Assembly (NCBI GenBank): GCA_900547025.1
Contig: UREZ01000007.1
Coordinates: forward strand, 1-36,024
From: an uncultured Collinsella sp.
GTDB taxonomy: Bacteria; Actinomycetota; Coriobacteriia; Coriobacteriales; Coriobacteriaceae
DNA length: 36,024 nt
Reading direction: 5' to 3'
Below the pieces are notes generated by a model. The model ran no database searches and was not told where the DNA came from. It saw nothing but the letters and a program-made list of their open reading frames with translations. A program made the position numbers and the translations under genes. Of this stretch, positions 16,487 through 24,019 are shown piece by piece (the stretch's first letter is position 1; each line of letters begins with the position of its first letter).

Positions 16487-17935
16487 TTATGCCTCGACGG
16501 ATTCAACGGCCTCAGAATCGCCGCTCTTGGACTTCAACGGCATCTTCTCCTGTCCTTCAAATCCAAAAATCATCGCCAACGCAAACGTCACGGCACCGCC
16601 AGCAAGACACCCGATGGTGCCAGGGATGATATCCTGAGCAAACATGAGCACGTTCATCCATGGGAAACCAACGCCAGTGAAGATATAGACGTTGGCATGA
16701 AGAAGGCTTACCAGCAGACCACCGACAGCACCACCAATCATGTTCCAGGCAAGAGCCTTCTTGTCGCGAAACAGGATGCCGTAGATGATGGGCTCACTCA
16801 CGCGACCGAAGGCATAGGTGATGAACAAGTTCCAGCCCGTGGCTCGACTCTCCTTGCCCTTAGCGCGCAGGCCATAGGCGAGCGCGATGGCAAGCGTGGT
16901 GTAGGCTACAACCGCGGTGCCGGGGTATAAGATGGCGTCGTAACCGTTCTGGAGCGCGGCGGGCAATATGGCGGTATAGATCGGCACGTGCATGCCGGTG
17001 GCGATGATCAGATTCCAGAATGCGCCGATAACCGCGGTCGCAGCGGGACCGGCAACAGAGGCGAGCCAAATGATGAAATCGGCCACAAGGCCCATGACAA
17101 ATTGGACGGCAGGGCCGCAGAGGCACAGCGCGACCGGCAACATCACGAGCACCGTACCCACGGGTACGATCAGAATGCGCAACATATCAGGCGAGATCTT
17201 CTTAAAGAAGCGCTCAACATAGGACTGGGCCCAGGTGATCAAGATGACCGGAAGAACAGCCTGGGTGTAGTTGACGAGCTGCATGGGGATGCCGAAGACG
17301 CTGAAAGGCTTTCCGTCCTCAACAATAGCGAGCATGTCGGGATAAATCATCACAACAGCGATGAGCAGTGCCAGCACAGGACTCGTTTTGAACTTCTTAG
17401 CCGAGCTATAGGCGGCAAACACCGGGAAGTAGTAATACGCCGCATCGCCCACCAGGGAAAGGATCCGATACAGGTCGCTCGTTTCGGACATAAAACCGGC
17501 GCCTTCGGGCCCAAACAGAATAACGAGCATCTTGAAGATACCGGCGACACAAAAGATCGGAAGGATCGGGGTGATAGCGCCGCTCACGGCATCGAGCAGC
17601 TGATTGAAGAGGTGCTTGGGCGCCAAGCGCTCCTTCCAGCTAAGCTGAGGGCCATCGAGTTCCTCGTCAATCGATACCGTGACCTCGAATCCGCCCTGCT
17701 TACAAACCTCGTCGTAGACCTTGTCGACCGTGGGCCCGACCACCAACTGCACCTGCCCTCCGGCGTGCACGACGCTGATGATAGACGAGATGTCCTCAAG
17801 CTTCTCATCATTCGAGAGGCTTTCATCCTTGAGGTTGAAGCGCAGGCGCGTCATGCAATGCGTAACCGAAGCCACGTTTTCCGCCCCGCCCACAGTGGAG
17901 AGAATCTGCTCTGCCACCTTTTTGTAATTTGCCAT
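16487..17935 (-). CDS. PTS beta-glucoside-type EIIBC permease
   Basis: Membrane component of the phosphotransferase system that imports and phosphorylates beta-glucosides. The EIIB domain lies at residues 1-85, with the phosphocysteine C27 in THCMTRLRFNL. The EIIC domain begins near 105 and has about ten membrane helices. At 482 residues it ends in a charged tail (GDSEAVESVEA) and lacks the C-terminal EIIA domain found in BglF, so EIIA must come from another protein. The second of two adjacent ATGs was chosen, with AAGGAG at good spacing. A RAT-like sequence lies just upstream at the end of licT. It is co-transcribed with licT and the GH1 gene. Confidence 0.93.
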   Translation of the reverse strand: MANYKKVAEQILSTVGGAENVASVTHCMTRLRFNLKDESLSNDEKLEDISSIISVVHAGGQVQLVVGPTVDKVYDEVCKQGGFEVTVSIDEELDGPQLSWKERLAPKHLFNQLLDAVSGAITPILPIFCVAGIFKMLVILFGPEGAGFMSETSDLYRILSLVGDAAYYYFPVFAAYSSAKKFKTSPVLALLIAVVMIYPDMLAIVEDGKPFSVFGIPMQLVNYTQAVLPVILITWAQSYVERFFKKISPDMLRILIVPVGTVLVMLPVALCLCGPAVQFVMGLVADFIIWLASVAGPAATAVIGAFWNLIIATGMHVPIYTAILPAALQNGYDAILYPGTAVVAYTTLAIALAYGLRAKGKESRATGWNLFITYAFGRVSEPIIYGILFRDKKALAWNMIGGAVGGLLVSLLHANVYIFTGVGFPWMNVLMFAQDIIPGTIGCLAGGAVTFALAMIFGFEGQEKMPLKSKSGDSEAVESVEA

Positions 17936-17975
17936 CATTGGCTCCTTTGCACAATCTTGGCTTACTGTTCGAATC

Positions 17976-18014
17976 GGCAAAGGTCATGCCCCGAATGGCT
18001 ACGGGTTACAATCC
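17976..18014 (-). promoter_or_regulatory. RAT-like box between licT and the EIIBC gene
   Basis: GGATTGTAAC, then a CCG/CGG pair, then GGCATGACC repeats the features of the RAT boxes in the operon leader. It spans the last codons and stop of licT. The E. coli bgl operon also has a second antiterminator site between bglG and bglF. No clear terminator with a T-run follows, so its activity is uncertain. Confidence 0.4.
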
Positions 18015-18845
18015 TTTTTTGGAGATGATCCGGTTGAGATGGATCATCAGATAGAGTTCCTCCTCCTCGGAGAGCGTGGCGTCCCACGTTTCACGACAAT
18101 AGGAACCGATATGCTTCACGCACTCTGCCAACTGCGGAAACTCCTCACGAAAGTTCTTGTACATCTGCATGTTGGCGCTGTTCAGCGACTCGCCGGCTTG
18201 AATGCGCTTGAACAGGTACCGCAGATGCGTGGCGAAGCGGGTGAAATCAAAGGAATCGCGGTCGACAATAATGCGGAAATCGCTTTCGAGAATCTCGATA
18301 ACGTCCTCGAGCATATCGTCGAACTGCTTTGCGGGCTCGGCCGTGGCTTTGACGGCTTCAACAACCCGTGCGTTCACGAGATTCATCGCAATACTGGCAA
18401 TCTCATCCTTGGGAAGCCGCTCTCCGAGCTCCTTCTCGAGTCGCATGACGATAAACTGGGCAGCCTTGTATTCCTTCGGATACGTCTCCCGCACTTCATA
18501 GGCAAGAGGCATCGCGATGCGGACCCCCTTTTGGGCTCGCGCAACGGCAAACGACAGGTGATCAGCCATGAACAGCGTCGCATTGGTCGAGAGGTCGTAG
18601 GGCAGTTCGTTGGCAACGATGTCCATAACTTTCGCCGCAAACATCACGATATCCGAGGGAAGATCCCTCATGACATCTTGTCCTTTAGGATCAATGTCGT
18701 AAAACGTATGCTCGATTTTAGAAAGAGGGAGCTCTCGAGGAAAATCTCCGCCGAAACCGACGCCCCTGCCCATGGCGATGACATCTCGCCCCTGTCCGTC
18801 ACGGCAAAGAACCGCGTTGTTGTTAAGCTTTTTAATTGCAAGCAT
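18006..18845 (-). CDS. BglG/LicT-family transcriptional antiterminator
   Basis: RNA-binding antiterminator, 279 residues, that would bind the RAT boxes upstream of its own gene and let transcription continue into the EIIBC and GH1 genes. The CAT RNA-binding domain covers residues 1-55 (KLNNNAVLCRDGQGRDVIAMG). PRD1 holds H96 in ADHLSFA; at the second PRD1 histidine position (LicT H159) there is N155 in AMNLVNA. PRD2 holds H207 and H269, at the same positions as in LicT. Regulation by EII phosphorylation of PRD1 may therefore be altered. I chose the ATG at 18845 because AAAGGAGG precedes it, after the terminator hairpin. Confidence 0.94.
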   Translation of the reverse strand: MLAIKKLNNNAVLCRDGQGRDVIAMGRGVGFGGDFPRELPLSKIEHTFYDIDPKGQDVMRDLPSDIVMFAAKVMDIVANELPYDLSTNATLFMADHLSFAVARAQKGVRIAMPLAYEVRETYPKEYKAAQFIVMRLEKELGERLPKDEIASIAMNLVNARVVEAVKATAEPAKQFDDMLEDVIEILESDFRIIVDRDSFDFTRFATHLRYLFKRIQAGESLNSANMQMYKNFREEFPQLAECVKHIGSYCRETWDATLSEEEELYLMIHLNRIISKKGL

Positions 18846-18872
18846 GGTGAACCTCCTTTCAAGAACACTCAC

Positions 18873-18919
18873 AGAAAAAGGCATGATAGCCAATAGCAGT
18901 GCTATTGCGGTCATGCCTT
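18873..18919 (-). terminator. Leader terminator controlled by LicT
   Basis: On the minus strand AAGGCATGA pairs with TCATGCCTT, with an inner CAATAGC/GCTATTG stem, followed by a run of five T. It lies between the RAT boxes and licT. The 5' arm overlaps the 3' part of the second RAT box, the arrangement needed for antitermination. Confidence 0.88.
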
Positions 18920-18931
18920 ACGTAACAATCC
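18909..18931 (-). promoter_or_regulatory. RAT antiterminator box 2
   Basis: GGATTGTTACG, a short spacer and GGCATGACC match the RAT consensus and overlap the 5' arm of the terminator hairpin. Binding of LicT here would exclude folding of the terminator. Confidence 0.7.
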
Positions 18932-18948
18932 GTGTTGTATTGCTCTTG

Positions 18949-18977
18949 GGCATGCCTCCACACAGGAGTAACAATCC
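18949..18977 (-). promoter_or_regulatory. RAT antiterminator box 1
   Basis: GGATTGTTACTCC, a TGTG loop and GGAGGCATGCC give a near-consensus ribonucleic antiterminator hairpin of the bgl/lic type. It lies about 15 bases downstream of the -10 TATAAT at 18992-18997, which would place it at the start of the transcript. Confidence 0.8.
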
Positions 18978-18991
18978 AAGATGCAGAATTC

Positions 18992-18997
18992 ATTATA
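18992..18997 (-). promoter_or_regulatory. -10 element of the licT operon
   Basis: A perfect TATAAT is located upstream of the RAT boxes. A clear -35 hexamer was not found at the 17-base distance, so the promoter may depend on an activator. Confidence 0.5.
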
Positions 18998-19094
18998 GCG
19001 CTCTCCCCGCCCCGGGGACCATCGGGCTGGCGAACGGTAGATGTCGGCCCGCCAGCGGCCACATCGAGCAGATGGGCGTGCTTCGATCCCAAGC

Positions 19095-20069
19095 CTAGCC
19101 TAGGATGCGGGCCATGCGCGCCTTGAACTCGGACAGAAAGCGCGGGGCATCCACGGTGAGCGCCACGAGCGCGCTCTTATCCGGGTCGGACAGTCGGTGT
19201 TCGTCGCAGATAGTGCGGCCGCGATACTCGCCGAGCAGGTCGACGCGCAAGTTGCAACCAAGTGCGCCCACGAGCGTGGGATCAATCGCCACGGCAACGG
19301 CAAGCGGATCGTGCAGCGCGCAGCCGCCCAGGTAAGGGGCGTTCATCTCGTACGAGCCAATGTAGTGCTCGACCATACTCGCAAACGCGCAACCGGCCAT
19401 GGTGCCCGAGCCCGTCCAACCGGCAATGTCGCGGCGCGTCAGCACCACGCGATGCGTCACGTCAAGACCAACCATGGTGAGTTTGCGGCCCGAGCGCAGC
19501 ACGGCGTCAGCGGCCTCGGGGTCGCTCGCCATGTTGGCCTCGGCACCGGCGCTCACGTTGCCGGGCACGGTAAGGGCACCGCCCATCACGACCACTCGGC
19601 CGATGGACATCATCGCCGCCGCGTCGCGCTCAAGGGCGAGCGCCAGGTTGGAGAGCGGACCGGTCGCCACATAGACCAAGTCGGGGCCATAGGTGCGCGC
19701 GGCATCGATCAGGTAATCGACCGCGGCGTTACCATCGGCCGACGTCGCGCCCACCGGCTCGTACGGCGAGGCGGGCACGCTTGCGCCGCCAATGCCGTTC
19801 TTGCCGTGGATGAGCGTCGTGGACGCCGGCGGTGTATAGGGTTCGGTCGCCTTGATGGGACGATCGGCGCCCAGGTACACCGGCACCTCGGGACGACCCA
19901 ACAGATCGAGCACCGCCAGGCAGTTATGTGCCGACTGGTCGACGCACACGTTACCAAAACATGTGGTAATGCCCACGAGTTCCACCTCGGGGCTCGCGAT
20001 GGCATAGGCAAGCGCCATCGCATCGTCCACACCCATATCCAGATCAAGGATCAGCTTCTTGATTGCCAT
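19095..20069 (-). CDS. Inosine/uridine-preferring nucleoside hydrolase
   Basis: Cleaves ribonucleosides into base and ribose. It has 324 residues. The calcium-site motif of the family is DLDMGVDDAMA (D9, D11, D15, D16), and the C-terminal HDPLAV supplies the last aspartate ligand. It starts four bases after the ribokinase stop, so it is the second gene of an operon with rbsK: nucleoside to ribose, then ribose to ribose 5-phosphate. GGAG lies before the ATG. Whether purine or pyrimidine nucleosides are preferred cannot be judged, and no nucleoside transporter is adjacent. Confidence 0.93.
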   Translation of the reverse strand: MAIKKLILDLDMGVDDAMALAYAIASPEVELVGITTCFGNVCVDQSAHNCLAVLDLLGRPEVPVYLGADRPIKATEPYTPPASTTLIHGKNGIGGASVPASPYEPVGATSADGNAAVDYLIDAARTYGPDLVYVATGPLSNLALALERDAAAMMSIGRVVVMGGALTVPGNVSAGAEANMASDPEAADAVLRSGRKLTMVGLDVTHRVVLTRRDIAGWTGSGTMAGCAFASMVEHYIGSYEMNAPYLGGCALHDPLAVAVAIDPTLVGALGCNLRVDLLGEYRGRTICDEHRLSDPDKSALVALTVDAPRFLSEFKARMARILG

Positions 20070-20073
20070 TGCT

Positions 20074-21069
20074 CTACTCCGCTTCTCCGTCTTGTACCAA
20101 ATCGTCTAAATCAAACACGCGATCAACTTCGGCGCGCGTGGGAATCGACTGCTGTGCGCCCAGGCGCGACACCGTCACCGCCGAGGCGCGTGCACCCGCC
20201 GCCATGCACTCAAAGAGCGGCAGGCCCTCCAGACGAGCCGCGGCAAGCGCACCGATAAATGTATCGCCCGCGGCCGTCGTATCGACCAACGTGCTCGAGA
20301 GCGCCGGCATGCGCAGCGGCTCGCCGTCATCGCCGAGCGTAACCGACCCGGCGCCGCCCAACGTGATGACCGCAGCTCCGGCACCCTTGGCGAGCAGGGC
20401 ATTGAGCGCCGCGACGCAGCTCGCATCATCCGCGGGCAAGATGCCCGTCAGCACCTGGCACTCAGTCTCGTTGGGACAGACCAGGTCGACCGCAGGCCAG
20501 GCCTCCGCAGGCAACTCGCAGGCAGGAGCTGGATTAAAGACCGTATAGAACCCCAGCTCGTGAGCGCAAACGAGCGCCTCGGCCGTCGCTGCAAGGTCAC
20601 ATTCGCCCTGGGCGATAAAGACGCTTCCGACAGCCGGGGCAATATCGCTGGCGTCTCCGTCGAGCTCATCGGCTACCAGACGCCTCAGCGCGCGGGCAAC
20701 ATCCTCGCCCGCGAGCGCATGGTTGGCACCCGGCGACAGCACGATGCGGTTGTCACCCTCGCAGCGAATGATGGTCGCCGTTCCCGTCTCCACGTCATCG
20801 CGACGCGCTACAAAGACACAGTCCACGCCGGCGTCTTGGAGCCCCGCCACGAGCGACGTGCCAAATGCGTCGCAGCCGACCGCGCCGATCATATGCGTGT
20901 GCGCGCCCATGCGCGCAGCAGCTACGGCCTGGTTGGCGCCTTTGCCGCCGGCGTTGGTGATAAACCCGCTGCCGCCAACGGTCTCGCCCGCACGCGGCAT
21001 GCGCTCGCACGCCACCGAAAGGTCCATGTTCATGCTGCCGAACACCGCAACGATGCCGCTATCTGCCAT
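20074..21069 (-). CDS. Ribokinase (PfkB family)
   Basis: Phosphorylates D-ribose to ribose 5-phosphate with ATP, in the cytoplasm. It has 331 residues. The N-terminal PfkB signature is NAGGKGANQAVAAARMGA and the C-terminal signature DTTAAGDTFIGALAA holds the catalytic aspartate. The family start MADSGIVAVFGSMNMDLS is preceded by GAGGAGG. It is the first gene of a two-gene operon with the nucleoside hydrolase, so ribose from nucleosides is the likely substrate. A possible minus-strand -10 TATAGA lies in the gap to the divergent acyltransferase. Confidence 0.92.
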   Translation of the reverse strand: MADSGIVAVFGSMNMDLSVACERMPRAGETVGGSGFITNAGGKGANQAVAAARMGAHTHMIGAVGCDAFGTSLVAGLQDAGVDCVFVARRDDVETGTATIIRCEGDNRIVLSPGANHALAGEDVARALRRLVADELDGDASDIAPAVGSVFIAQGECDLAATAEALVCAHELGFYTVFNPAPACELPAEAWPAVDLVCPNETECQVLTGILPADDASCVAALNALLAKGAGAAVITLGGAGSVTLGDDGEPLRMPALSSTLVDTTAAGDTFIGALAAARLEGLPLFECMAAGARASAVTVSRLGAQQSIPTRAEVDRVFDLDDLVQDGEAE

Positions 21070-21210
21070 GGAAACCTCCTCGTCCGCGGGCTCTGCACCC
21101 GCCGTTGGCCGTCAATCGTGCGCTCTCGCGCCTCTATAACTTTAGTTCACTTTGATGTGGACGCGCGCTTGAGCTTGCGCCGGCAGCAAGCATTCACAGG
21201 AGCAGGCGGT

Positions 21211-21216
21211 TACAAT
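21211..21216 (+). promoter_or_regulatory. Possible -10 of the acyltransferase gene
   Basis: TACAAT lies 40 bases upstream of the acyltransferase ATG; no good -35 is visible at 17 bases. The gap is shared with the divergent rbsK promoter. Confidence 0.35.
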
Positions 21217-21255
21217 GAAGACGTGCTGATTATTCTCGTCATTGGATGATGTTTT

Positions 21256-23472
21256 ATGGAACAATTCCCGCGATCGAGTTCGCGCAGCTCACGCCACGCG
21301 AGCGATCAACAAGCGCCGCACGAACGTTCGCGCGCTAACCGACAAGCCACCGAGCCGCGCCACGCCGCAGGCTCTCATCGTGCGCCCGCCAACAAGGGTG
21401 CCCACACCAACAGCGCCGCAAAAGAACAGGCGCCCACGCGCCCCAAATCTCGTTATATCCCCGCCCTCGACGGCCTGCGCACGCTCGCCGTCGTCGCGGT
21501 AGTGCTCTATCACCTCAACCTCACATGGGCACAGGGCGGCCTGCTTGGCGTCACGATTTTCTTTGTGCTCTCGGGCTATCTGATCACGCGCCTGCTCATC
21601 AACGAAGTGTCAAAGACCGGCCGCATCGACCTCAAGAGCTTCTGGATTCGCCGCATCCGTCGCCTGTTCCCCGCCGTGGTAACCGTTGTGGTGGTGACCT
21701 GCGCGCTGTGCACCATCTTTAACCATGTGATGCTCACCAAGATGCGCCCCGACATCCTGCCGTCGCTGCTGTTTTTTAATAACTGGTGGCAGATTGCCCA
21801 AAACATCTCGTACTTCAATGCTCTGGGCGACCCCTCGCCGCTCACGCACTTTTGGTCGCTCGCCATCGAGGAACAGTTCTACCTGATTTGGCCGCCATTG
21901 CTGTTTGCCATGGTATCCATGCATGTGAGCAAGCCCAACACGCGCCGCGTGGTTCTGGGCCTTGCCGCGGTATCTGCCCTCGCCATGATGGTGCTCTACA
22001 ATCCCGCCACCGACCCCAGCCGCGTGTACTACGGCACCGACACCCGCATGTTCTCGCTGCTGCTGGGCGCCTGGATGGCCTTTATCCCCGACCGCGACCT
22101 GGCGCCGGTGCGTCTCGCTCATCGTTTGGGGCTCAATCGCCTGGCTGGCGCCGCCAAGCACGGCAAGAAAGCCGAGGACAAGCCTGACAAGAAGGCCGAC
22201 GAATCAGCCGATACCGCCCTGGCACAGCCGAGCGCCCTCGTGCGCTTTTGGTCCTCGCCCGCATCCATCGATGTCTTGGGCGTCGTGGGTCTGGTTGGCC
22301 TTGCCGCCATGGTCGCACTCACCAACGGCTACACCGCGTTCCAGTATCGCGGCGGCACGCTGTTATGCTCCATCCTCACGCTCATGGTCATCGCAGCCTG
22401 CGTGCAGCCCCAGGGAATGGTCGCACGGGCCTTGGCCGCCGAGCCGCTCGTATGGATCGGCAAGCGCTCCTACAGCATCTACCTGTGGCACTATCCGCTG
22501 CTGCTGCTTATGAACCCAGTCGCCAACATTAACGATACGCCCTGGTGGCTGTACATCTTGCAGGTACTTGTGGTGGTCGCCGTAGCCGAGTGCTCCTATC
22601 GCTTTATCGAGACGCCGTTTAGGAAGGGCGCCTTTGGACGCACCGTTTCCGAGCTCCGCGAAGGCACCACCACGCCCGCAAACTGGGTGCGCGCGCATAT
22701 TCCCGTGTGCGCCGTTTGCGGCGTCGTGCTTGTCGTGGCGCTGGGTGGTCTGGTCTTTGTGCCCGACACATCCGCGCTGAGCGGCGAGGGCGCCGAAATC
22801 CTAAACAAGGAAGCCAAAAATGCAAAACCCCAGGACCAGCAGGCGGCCGATGACACCGACAAGGACAACGACGGCTTCCCCGACGGATCCTACGACCTGC
22901 TGATGATCGGCGACTCCGTGTCGCTGCGCGCCGTCGATTCCTTTGACGGCGTGTTCCCCCACAGTCACATCGATGCCGAAAAGGGCCGCCAGTTCGATGC
23001 GGGCCGCACAACATTTGAGGGTTATATCCAGCAGAACCTCGCCGGCAAGATCGTAGTCTTTGCGCTGGGCACCAACGGCCTGGTGACCGATGCCCAGATT
23101 GACGCCATCATGGCCGATGCCGGCAATCAGCGCACCGTCGTATTTGTAAACACGCGCAGCCCGCAGCCATGGGTCGGCGCCACCAATCAGGCCATCGCCA
23201 ACGCCGCCACGCGCTATAAAAACGTGCGCGTTATCGACTGGTACGGATATAGTGCCAACCGCAACGATCTGTTCGACGGCGACGGCACGCACCTTTCGAA
23301 CGCGGGCGTGGCCGAGTACCTTAAGCTCATCCACGATGCCGTCAAGAAGGACCTGCCTGTGCATCCCGAGGACCACGTTAACGATCCGCAGCCGACGGCC
23401 GTCAAGTCCGCCGCCGACGCACTCGTCAACGCGCTCGCCTACAAACCGCACAAGCTAGGCACCGACAAGTAA
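21256..23472 (+). CDS. OatA-like acyltransferase with C-terminal SGNH domain
   Basis: A 738-residue membrane protein that probably transfers acetyl groups to peptidoglycan or another envelope glycan. The first 65 residues are basic and disordered. The acyltransferase-3 domain spans about 66-445, with H86 in VVLYHLNL and about ten membrane helices, interrupted by a charged Lys/Asp-rich loop near 290-325. After a last membrane helix and an acidic linker, an SGNH hydrolase domain begins near 545, with S554 in MIGDSVS and the pair D676/H679 in DGTHLSNAG. This matches OatA architecture, in which the outer domain completes the transfer. The ribosome binding site is weak. A 16-bp stem follows the gene. 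Confidence 0.9.
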   Translation: MEQFPRSSSRSSRHASDQQAPHERSRANRQATEPRHAAGSHRAPANKGAHTNSAAKEQAPTRPKSRYIPALDGLRTLAVVAVVLYHLNLTWAQGGLLGVTIFFVLSGYLITRLLINEVSKTGRIDLKSFWIRRIRRLFPAVVTVVVVTCALCTIFNHVMLTKMRPDILPSLLFFNNWWQIAQNISYFNALGDPSPLTHFWSLAIEEQFYLIWPPLLFAMVSMHVSKPNTRRVVLGLAAVSALAMMVLYNPATDPSRVYYGTDTRMFSLLLGAWMAFIPDRDLAPVRLAHRLGLNRLAGAAKHGKKAEDKPDKKADESADTALAQPSALVRFWSSPASIDVLGVVGLVGLAAMVALTNGYTAFQYRGGTLLCSILTLMVIAACVQPQGMVARALAAEPLVWIGKRSYSIYLWHYPLLLLMNPVANINDTPWWLYILQVLVVVAVAECSYRFIETPFRKGAFGRTVSELREGTTTPANWVRAHIPVCAVCGVVLVVALGGLVFVPDTSALSGEGAEILNKEAKNAKPQDQQAADDTDKDNDGFPDGSYDLLMIGDSVSLRAVDSFDGVFPHSHIDAEKGRQFDAGRTTFEGYIQQNLAGKIVVFALGTNGLVTDAQIDAIMADAGNQRTVVFVNTRSPQPWVGATNQAIANAATRYKNVRVIDWYGYSANRNDLFDGDGTHLSNAGVAEYLKLIHDAVKKDLPVHPEDHVNDPQPTAVKSAADALVNALAYKPHKLGTDK

Positions 23473-23495
23473 CACACTGTCAAATCCGCTTGCAC

Positions 23496-23533
23496 CCGGA
23501 GGGGGCGTCGGCCACAACCGACGCCCCCTCCGG
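23496..23533 (+). terminator. Hairpin downstream of the acyltransferase gene
   Basis: A 16-bp perfect GC-rich stem (CCGGAGGGGGCGTCGG with its complement) around CCACAA. It probably terminates the acyltransferase transcript, although no T-run follows. Confidence 0.75.
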
Positions 23534-23705
23534 CAGTTAGGGACGTTCCATATGTGCCGGCACTTAGGGACACTCCTGACGCGGTCGATGAATGCCCTTC
23601 CGCGGCCGAATTCTGAGTTCCTCGCCACCCCGAGTGTCGTCTGCAAGCCCCGCACCCGCAGCAAACACCCCAAGGTTGCTCTTTTCGAGCCGGCCCCAAA
23701 GGGGC

Positions 23706-23938
23706 CGTGGGCAAAAAATGCCAAATATGAGTACTGATACCATTTTAGTAACAGGCAAAATGGCACAAAATGGAGTTCTTTCGGTCGCCATATCCCTTTG
23801 GACCGGCCAGAATAATCGGCTTAAAGCCTGGCTGTATCGATATTAATTAACAGATACTTTAGTTATGTTCATTATCTTCATTGTCTTAATTGTCACCGGA
23901 TTAGCAACAGTACTCATATTTGGCATTTTTTGCCCACG
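23706..23938. mobile_element. 233-bp element with perfect 31-bp terminal inverted repeats (MITE-like)
   Basis: Arms at 23706-23736 and 23908-23938 are exact reverse complements; each holds the mini-hairpin GGCAAAAAATGCC followed by AAATATGAGTACTG. The interior is clearly richer in A+T than the surroundings and has no gene of usual size. The only frames are 43 and 23 codons long, one inward from each arm, both starting MPNMST. No transposase is present. It may be a non-autonomous element or a large structured regulatory repeat. No obvious target-site duplication was seen. Confidence 0.6.
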
Positions 23939-24019
23939 CGTATATAACCAACCCCCTACATCAGGCAAAAAACAGGCCGCAGCCCATGGCAACGGCCCGC
24001 TCGAAACCCAAAAGAGACG

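Larger units (their letters stand above)
23473..24019. other. Intergenic region with hairpin, GGGAC repeats and inverted-repeat element
   Basis: This 547-bp gap holds the hairpin of the acyltransferase gene (23496-23533). Repeat sequence with TTAGGGACGTTCC and CTTAGGGACACTCC follows (23537-23575), and then a GC-rich stretch to 23705. The rest contains the 233-bp inverted-repeat element (23706-23938). From 23939 to 24019 I see no feature beyond the downstream leader of the NRAMP gene. Confidence 0.75.

Noticed and set aside
23564..23791. Minus-strand 75-codon frame across the left arm of the inverted-repeat element
   Set aside because: It spans GGGAC repeat sequence and half of the element, has no ribosome binding site, and is best explained as repeat-derived.
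23717..23848. 43-codon plus-strand frame inside the inverted-repeat element (MPNMST start)
   Set aside because: No Shine-Dalgarno sequence; the start lies in the inverted repeat and the mirrored frame on the other side is different. Noted as a feature of the element, not as a gene.
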